A DNA stretch of 64,000 nucleotides from the NCBI RefSeq assembly GCF_021728295.1, contig NZ_JAKJXE010000004.1, positions 186,001 through 250,000 on the forward strand, written 5' to 3'. Shown here piece after piece: positions 48,075 through 56,346 of this stretch. Below the pieces are notes generated by a model. The model was given only the letters and a program-made list of their open reading frames with translations, did not search any database and was not told the origin of the DNA. The first letter of the stretch is position 1, and every line of letters starts with the position of its first letter. The position numbers were made by a program, and so were the translations under genes. The stretch comes from Pseudomonas petrae. GTDB taxonomy: Bacteria > Pseudomonadota > Gammaproteobacteria > Pseudomonadales > Pseudomonadaceae.

Positions 48075-49640
48075 ATGCGAAATAACCAGCCCATTACTCA
48101 ACGCGAACGGACTTTTCCGGCGCAGCAGCGGTTGATTTCTACCACCGATGCGCGCGGCGTCATCACCTATTGCAACGACGCCTTCATTGAAATCAGCGGT
48201 TTCGCGCAAGATGAGTTGATCAAATCGCCTCACAACACGGTGCGTCATCCAGACGTGCCGTCGGCGGTTTTCGAACACATGTGGGCCACGCTCAAACAGG
48301 GCCTGCCGTGGATGGGGATCGTCAAGAACCGCTGCAAGAACGGCGACCACTATTGGGTCAACGCTTACGTCACGCCGGTCTTCGAGAACAAACAGGTCGT
48401 GGGCTTCGAGTCCGTGCGCATCAAGCCAACCGCTGAACAGGTGCGTCGCGCCGAAGCGCTCTACAAACGTCTGAACAGCGGCAAAAGTGCAGTGCCTGGC
48501 CGCGACAAGTGGCTGCCGATGTTGCAGGACTGGCTGCCGTTCATACTGGTCAGCCAGTTGAGCTTTTTGATTGGCGTGTGGCTGAACTCCCATTGGGGCT
48601 TTGCGCTGGCGGCGGCACTGTCGGTGCCGCTGGGCCTGCTGGGGTTGAGCTGGCAACAGCGTGGCCTCAAGCGTCTGCTGCGTCTGGCCGAGCAAACCAC
48701 GTCCGACCCGCTGATCGCGCAAATGTACACCGACAGTCGCGGCGCACAAGCGCGGCTGGAGATGTCGATCCTCAGCCAGGAAGCGCGTCTCAAGACCTGC
48801 CTCACCCGTCTGCAGGACACCGCCGAACACCTCAACGCCCAAGCGCGTCAGTCCGACACCCTGGCGCAGGCCAGCTCCACCGGCCTGGAACGTCAGCGCG
48901 TCGAAACCGAACAGGTCGCCACCGCCGTCAACCAGATGGCCGCGACCACCCAGGAAGTCGCCAATCACGTGCAGCGCACCGCTGACGCCACACAGCAGGC
49001 CAACGAGCTGACCCGTCGCGGCCGCGAGATTGCCAGCAACACCCGCGAAGCGATTCAGCGTCTGTCGGCCTCGGTGGGCGAAACCGGCCTGACCGTAACC
49101 CAGCTGGCGAAAGACAGCGACGAAATCGGTGGCGTTGTCGACGTCATCAAAGGCATCGCCGACCAGACCAACCTGCTGGCCCTGAACGCCGCCATCGAAG
49201 CCGCCCGCGCGGGCGAAATGGGTCGTGGCTTTGCCGTCGTCGCCGATGAGGTCCGCCAACTCGCCCAACGCACCACCGAATCGACGGGCCAGATCCACGC
49301 CCTCATCGCCAAGCTGCAACAGACTGCCACCAACGCGGTGCAGACCATGAATACAGGCCGTCGCCAGGCTGAAGAAGGTGTCGAACAGGTCATAGAAGCC
49401 GACAGGGCGCTGTCAGGCATCAGCGACGCAGTGGCCAACATTACCGACATGACCACGCAGATCGCCGCCGCCACCGAGGAGCAAAGCTCGGTGGCAGAAG
49501 AGGTCAGCCGCAACATCAGCACCATCGCGCAGCTGGCCGACCAGACCTCCGACGAAGCCCGTCGCTCTGCCACGCTCAGTGCGGAGCTGACCCACACAGC
49601 CAACACGCAATACTCATTGGTGGAGCGCTTTAACCGCTGA
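48075..49640 (+). CDS. aer: Aerotaxis-type methyl-accepting chemotaxis receptor
   Basis: The 521-residue protein has an N-terminal PAS domain (residues ~15-110; [28 protein letters not shown]), a membrane hairpin near 155-195, HAMP-like linker, and the MCP signalling tip [21 protein letters not shown] with a long coiled coil to the end. This is the Aer layout, where a PAS-bound FAD senses redox state. It follows acnA as aer does in P. aeruginosa. It steers the cell toward oxygen or energy-rich conditions. A strong terminator follows. Confidence 0.93.
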   Translation: MRNNQPITQRERTFPAQQRLISTTDARGVITYCNDAFIEISGFAQDELIKSPHNTVRHPDVPSAVFEHMWATLKQGLPWMGIVKNRCKNGDHYWVNAYVTPVFENKQVVGFESVRIKPTAEQVRRAEALYKRLNSGKSAVPGRDKWLPMLQDWLPFILVSQLSFLIGVWLNSHWGFALAAALSVPLGLLGLSWQQRGLKRLLRLAEQTTSDPLIAQMYTDSRGAQARLEMSILSQEARLKTCLTRLQDTAEHLNAQARQSDTLAQASSTGLERQRVETEQVATAVNQMAATTQEVANHVQRTADATQQANELTRRGREIASNTREAIQRLSASVGETGLTVTQLAKDSDEIGGVVDVIKGIADQTNLLALNAAIEAARAGEMGRGFAVVADEVRQLAQRTTESTGQIHALIAKLQQTATNAVQTMNTGRRQAEEGVEQVIEADRALSGISDAVANITDMTTQIAAATEEQSSVAEEVSRNISTIAQLADQTSDEARRSATLSAELTHTANTQYSLVERFNR

Positions 49641-49660
49641 GTGATTGATCGGTTATGCGA

Positions 49661-49693
49661 AGGCCCTGGCAGATCGTCTGCCGGGGCTTTTTT
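49661..49693 (+). terminator. Rho-independent terminator after aer
   Basis: GCCCTGGCAGA-TCG-TCTGCCGGGGC followed by TTTTTTG, 20 bases after the stop. It also marks the left edge of the AT-rich island. Confidence 0.93.
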
Positions 49694-49924
49694 GTTTGTA
49701 TCGGGGGTTGAGTAGGACATTTCTGAAAATTGTTTGGGAGAGCGGTTTTTGGTTTGGAGCGCGAGGTTGGGTGTTGACAGGATTTGTAGAACTCTATTAG
49801 TTGATTATTGAAAGACAATAAATAGTTACCACCATGAGTGGAGTATTTGTTGATCTGGATAATTAATTTAATGCGCACTCTTTCTGCGGATCGAAGCGGA
49901 GAGGTGTGCTTGATGGAGTTTTTT

Positions 49925-50578
49925 ATGAATGAGCAATTCCCTTTCAGCGCCCCGTTGGTAACCAAAGCGGATCCTATCGACGGACTTTTACAAATCGGAG
50001 ATTTAACTCGGCCAGTTCCCGTTGAGATCACGATTTGGGATGGTGCCCGTCAGGGCTATATTGTTCAGTTAAGACTTGATGGGGACCTCATTGATGTCCC
50101 GGTTGTTGTGGGCGACCAGAAGCCTGGCGATACAGTGCAGCTTCAGCTAAGTCAAAATCTGCTATGTGAAAGCCGCAGTTATTCCCTAAGCTATCAGGCT
50201 ACAAATAACATCAATGGCGTAACTCGCGAATCTCCCGCCGCAGCGCTAAAGGTCGACCGCACCAAACCCGGCGCTACCCTCCTCGCTCCCCTCATCTTCC
50301 CCACCGCCACCTTCGGCGATCAACTCATTGGCCTCCTCCCTGGCTACGCAGGCATGGAACCGGGCGATGTCATCCAGACATTACTCAACGGCGTCGAAGG
50401 CCCGGCCCATCGGGTCCAGGCGGAGGAGCTCACCCTCCGGCCCGTCGAAATCGCTTTCAGCCGCGAACACCTGCAAGCCCATGCAGCCGAAACGGTGTCC
50501 GTGGAGTACTTCGCTACCGACCGTGCGGGAAATGTATCCATCACCAGCCTGCCGACCCTGGTTTCAGTTAAATTGTAA
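49925..50578 (+). CDS. Ig-like module protein 1 (217 aa), no signal peptide
   Basis: The protein has two Ig-like modules. The first (residues ~15-110: PVPVEITIWDGARQGY, GDQKPGDTVQLQL) matches the N-terminal module of the 54408 and 56347 proteins. The second begins at DRTKPGA (~112) and holds GYAGMEPGDVIQTLL and ATDRAGNVSI. No leader, transmembrane helix or Cys cluster is visible. GGAG ends six bases before ATG 49925; ATG 49913 (MEFFMNEQ) is an alternative. The first ~300 bases are AT-rich, and the rest is GC-rich from about 50230. It has a terminator behind it. Its function is unknown; a surface or binding protein is a guess from fold type. Confidence 0.72.
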   Translation: MNEQFPFSAPLVTKADPIDGLLQIGDLTRPVPVEITIWDGARQGYIVQLRLDGDLIDVPVVVGDQKPGDTVQLQLSQNLLCESRSYSLSYQATNNINGVTRESPAAALKVDRTKPGATLLAPLIFPTATFGDQLIGLLPGYAGMEPGDVIQTLLNGVEGPAHRVQAEELTLRPVEIAFSREHLQAHAAETVSVEYFATDRAGNVSITSLPTLVSVKL

Positions 50579-50858
50579 CCAGCGTTCAGGCTATTCAACT
50601 GAATACCAAAAGTAACCACCTCCACGCTTATGCGTGGAGGTTTTGTCAACAAAATCGTCAGTGAAAAATAATTTAAATTATTTTTTGGCATCTCGATTCC
50701 ACAGAACCTACATCACCGTAGGAAGCGTCTGATGGACTATCAAAATTTTATAGACTACACGCGATACATAATTATTTAAATCGCTCACAAACACCGTAAA
50801 AAGTGCCGGATTCACACATTAAAAATATATTCAACCGCGAAATTTTTTCGGAGAAGCC
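50579..50858 (+). terminator. Terminator hairpin and AT-rich spacer after the first Ig-like gene
   Basis: CCTCCACGC (50619-50627) and GCGTGGAGG (50632-50640) form a perfect 9-bp stem with a 4-base loop, followed by TTTTG. The following 200 bases to 50858 are very AT-rich with no gene. Confidence 0.78.
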
Positions 50859-50987
50859 ATGCAATCCCATGCACTTCGCTTGTTTGACAGTAATATTTTT
50901 CGAATCGATCATAGGCATGTGCAGCGCCGCAGTCCTACAAGCAAGCGCACAACACTCAATCCTGTAATCCTCGCACTAGCGATCTGA
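50859..50987 (+). CDS. Possible 42-residue leader ORF before Ig-like gene 2
   Basis: ATG 50859 follows GGAG by six bases and opens a 42-codon frame (MQSHALRLFDSN...NPVILALAI) that stops 13 bases before the next gene. It carries no signal or known motif and has mixed codon use. It could be a regulatory leader, the remnant of a gene, or chance. Confidence 0.35.
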   Translation: MQSHALRLFDSNIFRIDHRHVQRRSPTSKRTTLNPVILALAI

Positions 50988-51000
50988 TCAAGGAGTTCCA

Positions 51001-51666
51001 ATGGAAGATGAAACGGATATCCAGCCGCCCCATGGTTCACAGCCGAACGAGTCCGATAATGATAAAAAGGTAACACCGCCTCTCTCGAAAAATACCCGCA
51101 GGACCACAGGCAAATCACCCAACAAGAGTTCAATCCCGCTCTACGAAGATCTGCAGGCAGTGCCGCCCGCGGGCAAGAGTGCGGCTGAACAGGCGAGGGT
51201 CTACGCCGGCCAGCTTCAGAACGCCCCGGGATTTCCATGGCATCACGAGATGAAGGACCCGCCTCCGGCGCCTGTATTCGAAGCGCCTTACATCACCGGT
51301 GCTGATCCCGAGGGCCCTACGGACGCCCAGCTGAACGTTGGCATCTACATCAATATCCCGCGCTCGCCAAAGCTGTGGTTCGGAGATCATCTGAAGCTGC
51401 GCTGGGGCCACAACACGTTCTACACCACCATCGGCAAGGTAGAGGGCCGCAAAGGCCCTCGCCTGGTTCAGTACCTCAACAATGAAACCCTGGCGGACTA
51501 CGAAAGCGGACGCGTCGAAGTGCGCTACGAAGTGGTGCGGCGCGCCAGGCTCGTCGGCATCTCGGAAACGCTGACCATCAATCTGCCCCGTCTTGGTAAG
51601 CGACGCGGCAAGGGCGCGCCCCCGAGCCGTCCACCGCGACGGCGTCGGATGCAGCCCAAACCATAA
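51001..51666 (+). CDS. Ig-like module protein 2 (221 aa), basic, no signal peptide
   Basis: The N-terminal ~90 residues look disordered, polar and rich in Lys, Pro and Ser. One Ig-like module follows (~100-200: FGDHLKLRWGHN, VEVRYEVVRRARL, SETLTINL). It matches the fourth module of the 54408 protein (NDDLNLFWGDQQR, IPVRYTVVRDG). The C-terminus is very basic (KRRGKGAPPSRPPRRRRM). No leader or membrane segment was seen. AAGGAG lies before the ATG. Unlike its surroundings, the gene is GC-rich. It is convergent with the autotransporter, with a shared bidirectional terminator between. Function unknown. Confidence 0.7.
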   Translation: MEDETDIQPPHGSQPNESDNDKKVTPPLSKNTRRTTGKSPNKSSIPLYEDLQAVPPAGKSAAEQARVYAGQLQNAPGFPWHHEMKDPPPAPVFEAPYITGADPEGPTDAQLNVGIYINIPRSPKLWFGDHLKLRWGHNTFYTTIGKVEGRKGPRLVQYLNNETLADYESGRVEVRYEVVRRARLVGISETLTINLPRLGKRRGKGAPPSRPPRRRRMQPKP

Positions 51667-51673
51667 GCGCACG

Positions 51674-51712
51674 TAAAAAGCCCCGACTGCATCGCTGCAG
51701 CCGGGGCTTTAG
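51674..51712. terminator. Bidirectional terminator between Ig-like gene 2 and the autotransporter
   Basis: AAAAAGCCCCGACTGCA and TGCAGCCGGGGCTTT form a long stem with A-run and T-run on either side, serving both convergent genes. Confidence 0.92.
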
Positions 51713-51741
51713 AACCGCGTTTCAATCAACTGACGCGAATG

Positions 51742-54048
51742 TCAGAACGCCAGACGCACACCCACGTTCGCACCCCAAGGCTGCTCAACATGCTCACCCT
51801 TCATGTAATCGAAATCAGCGTGCACCTGGAGTCGCTCGGACAGCGACACCGAAACACCTGCGCCCAGTTCCGCCCGGGAGCCGAACAGGTCGTTGTCAAA
51901 ACGCTGACCGTTCACGCTGACATCATTACTGCGGGAGAACTCGTGGGCCAACGCCACCCGTGCGTACGGTTTAACAACGCCGCCGTCCTTCAGGGCAACG
52001 CTGCGTCCCAGGGTACTGCCGACCTTGCCCAGCACCGACTGAGTCTGATTAGTCCTGGCCTGCATGCCGTTGTCCAGCGTGTAGCTGCTGCCATCGATCC
52101 AGACGCTGGACACCTGCGCGAACGGCTCGACGAAATACTCATCGCCCAGCTTTATATGCTTGCCGACTTCCAGCGATCCACCCAAAGCCTTGCTGCTGTA
52201 ATCGCCCTTGGCCTTGGTGCCATCGCTCATCGCCACCTTGGATTCGTTATGGAACTGGTTGAGTTTCAACACGCCGTCCAGGTAATAGCCGCCCTCCGAC
52301 AACCACGTGCCATACGCGCCGACGTAATAGCTGTCGACCTGACCCGAAGTGCCTCGGCCGATGTCCAGATCCGACTTGCTGTAACCCCCCATCAACCCGA
52401 GCAACAACTGACCGTTGCCCACCGGCACGGGCGCATCCGCGCCGAACGACAGACCCTGCTGCTTCTGGCGGTAATCAACGCCGGAATCCAGCGCCGCATT
52501 GAAGCGACTGCCATAAGTACGCATCCAGCCGCCGCCCTGCTCCTGCCCGCGCACTTCCCCCATGCGACTGCGCAACGTCGTCAACTCGCTGTTCCACACC
52601 GTTGGTGCCGTGTTGAACAACGCCAGCGCACTTTTCGTGGAAGGACTGATCTCCTTGCCGGACCCAACGATGAACCAGTCAGTGCCCTGGCGTTCGAGCT
52701 CGTAGGAGTACACCCCAAGATCCGCCCGACCGCCCACCAGCCCGAACTCCGCATCCCCGCCTTCGGTGTGAACCACTCGCAGCGGGTCGAACTCGGCGGG
52801 GACGGCTTCGATGCCGGTGTTCTGGATACGCAGGCGATGCCTGCCCGAGGCTTCCCCGTTCACGCTGAGCAAATCACCGGTGCCGTTATCGAGGTTGATG
52901 CGCATGTCGAAAAGGCCAGAGCCGGACAGCTTGCCCAAGGAGAGGGAATGAAACCCGTTTCCGGCGAAACCGACACTGCCGCCGTCCAGCGCGAGCGAGT
53001 TAACGCTGTTGTCCGCCGCAAGCTGCCAGCGCCCGCTGGAGTCGATGGTCACAGCATTGCCATTGACGATATTCCCGTTCAACTGCCCGCGGTTGCGCAG
53101 CACCACGTTGAGTGTGCTGGTGTCGTCGGCGACGAAATCGCCGGAGAGGGTGCTGTTGATTACTTTTACGTTCGCGGTGCTTTCCTGATTGACATCAATC
53201 AAAACACCGTTGCCTGCGTCCAATATCGCATCATCAGCGATGAGGATATTCGCAGTGGTCTTGTCAGCGGACGTTGCCGACCGCCTGGTCACCTCGATTG
53301 CGGATCCGGTTCGCGCGGTAATGGTGGACGCATTGATTTCCAAGAAATTGGTCTGACTCACGAGACCGTGTGTTCCGTTGATTATACGAACTCCGCTGTC
53401 CTCCCCGATCACATGGCTGCCTTCAAGCACATGTGCGACGCCACCCGACAACTTCAGGCCGCCGTTTTCGGCCAGGGATGCTGCAGTGCCTAAGCCTTCA
53501 ACTTGCGTGGACTTCAACCAGATTTCACCCATGGCAGACACCATGATCCCGTAAGCGGCTCCTTTAATTGTGCTACCTGAAACATGGGCGGTGGAAAGCG
53601 TGGTTGGATCTTGTACGTTCATGATGAGCTCTAGAGCCGCTCGATCGCTGCGCATGACGCTTGCATCATTTATGTTGGCTTGACCACCAAAAATTTCCAC
53701 ACCTCCTTTAACCTCCCCACCTTGAACGTTCAAAGTTGACTTAGCTACACCCACCCAGTCAGCAACTCCACCTGGAACAATATTGATGACACCATCATTG
53801 ATCACGCTATAGCTAGCGAGGCCGCTCGAGGCTCCCACGGTATGAATGACTCCGTCCACCACCGTGACTTCTCGTTTTACGCCTGCGACTTCTAGCAAGG
53901 TTTTTCTGACACCCGCATCGTTGGGGCCTGATGTTAGTGACCGCTCGCTTGCCAGAGCCGGGGTAAGACTCACAATTGGAGTCATGAGCCCTACTGATAG
54001 GGCGAGCAAACTACGTCTAAAACTTACCGGATTTTTCACTGCTAACAC
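51742..54048 (-). CDS. Pertactin-type autotransporter (type Va secretion)
   Basis: The 768-residue protein has an N-terminal signal peptide (residues 1-34, ALA cleavage), a beta-helical passenger (~35-490) with many short Asn/Gly/Ser repeats (GGVEIFGGQANIND, GNGVLIDVNQES, NGNIVNGNAV), a pertactin-like module, and a C-terminal beta-barrel (~500-768) that starts GGGWMRTYGSR and ends VGVRLAF with the obligatory Phe. The passenger should be displayed or released at the cell surface as an adhesin or enzyme; no catalytic triad was noticed. The 5' end near 53560-54048 is more AT-rich than the barrel. It is divergent from Ig-like gene 3. Confidence 0.93.
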   Translation of the reverse strand: MLAVKNPVSFRRSLLALSVGLMTPIVSLTPALASERSLTSGPNDAGVRKTLLEVAGVKREVTVVDGVIHTVGASSGLASYSVINDGVINIVPGGVADWVGVAKSTLNVQGGEVKGGVEIFGGQANINDASVMRSDRAALELIMNVQDPTTLSTAHVSGSTIKGAAYGIMVSAMGEIWLKSTQVEGLGTAASLAENGGLKLSGGVAHVLEGSHVIGEDSGVRIINGTHGLVSQTNFLEINASTITARTGSAIEVTRRSATSADKTTANILIADDAILDAGNGVLIDVNQESTANVKVINSTLSGDFVADDTSTLNVVLRNRGQLNGNIVNGNAVTIDSSGRWQLAADNSVNSLALDGGSVGFAGNGFHSLSLGKLSGSGLFDMRINLDNGTGDLLSVNGEASGRHRLRIQNTGIEAVPAEFDPLRVVHTEGGDAEFGLVGGRADLGVYSYELERQGTDWFIVGSGKEISPSTKSALALFNTAPTVWNSELTTLRSRMGEVRGQEQGGGWMRTYGSRFNAALDSGVDYRQKQQGLSFGADAPVPVGNGQLLLGLMGGYSKSDLDIGRGTSGQVDSYYVGAYGTWLSEGGYYLDGVLKLNQFHNESKVAMSDGTKAKGDYSSKALGGSLEVGKHIKLGDEYFVEPFAQVSSVWIDGSSYTLDNGMQARTNQTQSVLGKVGSTLGRSVALKDGGVVKPYARVALAHEFSRSNDVSVNGQRFDNDLFGSRAELGAGVSVSLSERLQVHADFDYMKGEHVEQPWGANVGVRLAF

Positions 54049-54407
54049 GAGGCTTCCTCCAAATCATGAGATATAAAGTCTGAGGAATGTAGATACCGCC
54101 AAAAAAAATAATAAAAAAACATTGAGTAGGAATTTTCCCAAATATTTGAAATACATGTCCTACGTTAGAAAAGCTAAAGGGCTTATATTCAGGGCATGCC
54201 GCTAAAGAAAACGACATGACTTTATTTACAGGCGATTGGATACGTCCTACATAGAGTCATTCAGTCCTACGAGTTCGGGTCGAAGCCTACGTTGCTACCG
54301 GCTGATTTTTAGTATTAGTTAGATTGGGAACTGGGGAATCCAGTTCCACGAGATGCCGTCCCAACCAGGTCCGCAATCGTGATATCAAAAAACTACAAGG
54401 GATTTTT
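54049..54407. other. 359-bp AT-rich divergent spacer with repeated GTCCTAC motifs
   Basis: The region separates the divergent autotransporter and Ig-like gene 3. It contains an A-tract (54095-54122) and three copies of GTCCTAC at 54157-54163, 54244-54250 and 54264-54270, outside any REP element. It probably holds both promoters. No credible gene seen. Confidence 0.55.
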
Positions 54408-56276
54408 ATGAGTAATGTAAAACAAACACCTACCATCATCTCCACCCGATCGAGCCGCGCTCCAGTTCCAATTGAAGCACCAGACATCGCGGTAGCGTTT
54501 CACGACCAAGATAACTTTGGGTTAATCCCCGTCTCGGCACTTGATATTCCCATTACCGTAGATTTGAAGGTTTGGGAAGGTGCGGAGGCAGGCTATAAAT
54601 ACCAACTCCTCTGGGACGGTGATGCCTACGGTCCCGAGAAGATTATTCAGGCTACCGAACGACCAGGCGATGCTCTTGCGCTGGAGGTTCCCGTTGCACT
54701 TCAAAGTGAAGGACCTCACAGCCTCGCGTTCAGGACATTCAGCCCAAATACCACTGTTGAGGATTTTTCTGAAATTTTCCCTGTAGTGATCGACCGTACG
54801 GCCCCTGGCAAACCTCAACTTGCTGCCATTCAGTTTCCAGTTGAAGTCCAAAATGGCTTGACTGCTGAGGAACTGGCGCGTCTTGGAAATCAGCTGGATG
54901 TCGAGGTTGCTGGCTACACTGGCATGGCGAAACACGACATTATAGAGACCTACTGGGGTGACATCGCAGGCCCAACTACAACAGTTACCCAGAATGACAT
55001 GGGGTTGAATAAAGTCCTGTTTAATTTCTCCAAAGACTTCCTTGAGACAATTCCTGCCGGGACCCATGACGTCAACTATACGGTAACCGATCGTGCGGGC
55101 AATACGTCGGAAAACTCTATTGAATCTCGAATCCTTCTGTTACTCGAAGAGATACCTGCCAATTACCCTGCCCCGATCATCGATCCTGCCGTTGGCGGGT
55201 TGATTGATTACGTAGAGGCCCGGCCCGGGGTGCAGGTGGACATCCCTCACTACCCGGGCGCGGCAGCTTTTGACCAAATCACCTTGTATTGGGGTGAGGA
55301 CACACCCATGTTTCCAGTTCAACTTCCACCTGGTGATGAAAACGAGGACATCGTTATTTCGTTCCGTGTGCCATTCGAAACTATTGCCGTGAAGCCAGTA
55401 GGTAAGGTCTCCGCTACCTACAAGATAACTCGACAGAACCAACTGAACGGGTCGTCACTCGCGACAGAAATCGAGGTATTCCTCACGCTGCCTGTACCGG
55501 AGCCTACATTAGCGCCCATCGTTCAAGGGACCAGCGTTAATAACCCTGACAAAACCGACAACTTTATTGATGAGGACGACTACGAACTGAACAGTCGCGC
55601 TATCGTCCAGTGGAGCGATCAATTCAAGCTCAATGATGATCTAAATCTTTTCTGGGGAGATCAACAACGGCTTCAATGGCACCAAATTTCGGAGGAGGAT
55701 GTGACAGCTCAACAAGACATGATTATCCCAGTCGTCAACTCAATCATGAAGGCACAAGGCACCGGTGCTGAAATCCCAGTGCGTTATACCGTGGTTCGTG
55801 ACGGGAACCCCAATCCGACACCCTCTCCAATCCAGACAGTGACAGTGCGTTCCAGAGAAGAACTGCCTGGAGGTGCCGATGGTATTGATGGTCCCGTATT
55901 TGAGTTGACCCCCACCGGATACATTTCGCTCGTGGTTGCACCAAATGGCACCAAAGGATTGATCAAGCCCTATGTCAATATCTCAAAAAACCAAAAACTG
56001 TTTTTTACCTTCAAAGGCTACGACCTGACGAACAACCCAATCGACGCAGCGACGTTCACCGCGACCCGCGAACTTGATGAACAAGACGTCCTAAACGGCT
56101 ACAGCTTCCAAGTGCCGTTCAACATCTTGCGAACGATCTGTCATGGATATTGTGAAGCCTATATCCGAGTAGAACCTGCTGCTGGAAGCAATCAAAGCGC
56201 GGTGACTTCACGCATGACTCGCGTACCGGTTGACATGCGACGCACCAATGAAAGCGCGTGCACCTTGCGCGCTTAA
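54408..56276 (+). CDS. Ig-like module protein 3 (622 aa), AT-rich gene, no signal peptide
   Basis: The product is a string of about five Ig-like modules: N-terminal module with ITVDLKVWEGAEAGYKY, then after VIDRTAPGKP (~128) a second with AGYTGMAKHDII and YTVTDRAGNTS, a third with PHYPGAAAFDQITLYWG, a fourth with LNLFWGDQQ, and a C-terminal module (ISKNQKLFFTFKGYD). No leader, membrane helix or catalytic motif is visible. AAGGGA precedes ATG 54408. The whole gene is AT-rich compared with the chromosome, suggesting recent acquisition. It shares modules with the flanking 56347 and 49925 proteins. How or whether it leaves the cell is unknown. Confidence 0.82.
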   Translation: MSNVKQTPTIISTRSSRAPVPIEAPDIAVAFHDQDNFGLIPVSALDIPITVDLKVWEGAEAGYKYQLLWDGDAYGPEKIIQATERPGDALALEVPVALQSEGPHSLAFRTFSPNTTVEDFSEIFPVVIDRTAPGKPQLAAIQFPVEVQNGLTAEELARLGNQLDVEVAGYTGMAKHDIIETYWGDIAGPTTTVTQNDMGLNKVLFNFSKDFLETIPAGTHDVNYTVTDRAGNTSENSIESRILLLLEEIPANYPAPIIDPAVGGLIDYVEARPGVQVDIPHYPGAAAFDQITLYWGEDTPMFPVQLPPGDENEDIVISFRVPFETIAVKPVGKVSATYKITRQNQLNGSSLATEIEVFLTLPVPEPTLAPIVQGTSVNNPDKTDNFIDEDDYELNSRAIVQWSDQFKLNDDLNLFWGDQQRLQWHQISEEDVTAQQDMIIPVVNSIMKAQGTGAEIPVRYTVVRDGNPNPTPSPIQTVTVRSREELPGGADGIDGPVFELTPTGYISLVVAPNGTKGLIKPYVNISKNQKLFFTFKGYDLTNNPIDAATFTATRELDEQDVLNGYSFQVPFNILRTICHGYCEAYIRVEPAAGSNQSAVTSRMTRVPVDMRRTNESACTLRA

Positions 56277-56346
56277 CTTAAAGTAGAACCCAGCTAAATC
56301 AAGGGTGGAATACTCTACCCTTGATCAATTTCATTAAGGAAATCCT

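Noticed and set aside
51739..53493. Long plus-strand reading frame (584 codons) opposite the autotransporter
   Set aside because: It is the antisense of a clear autotransporter with signal peptide and barrel; composition follows the other strand.
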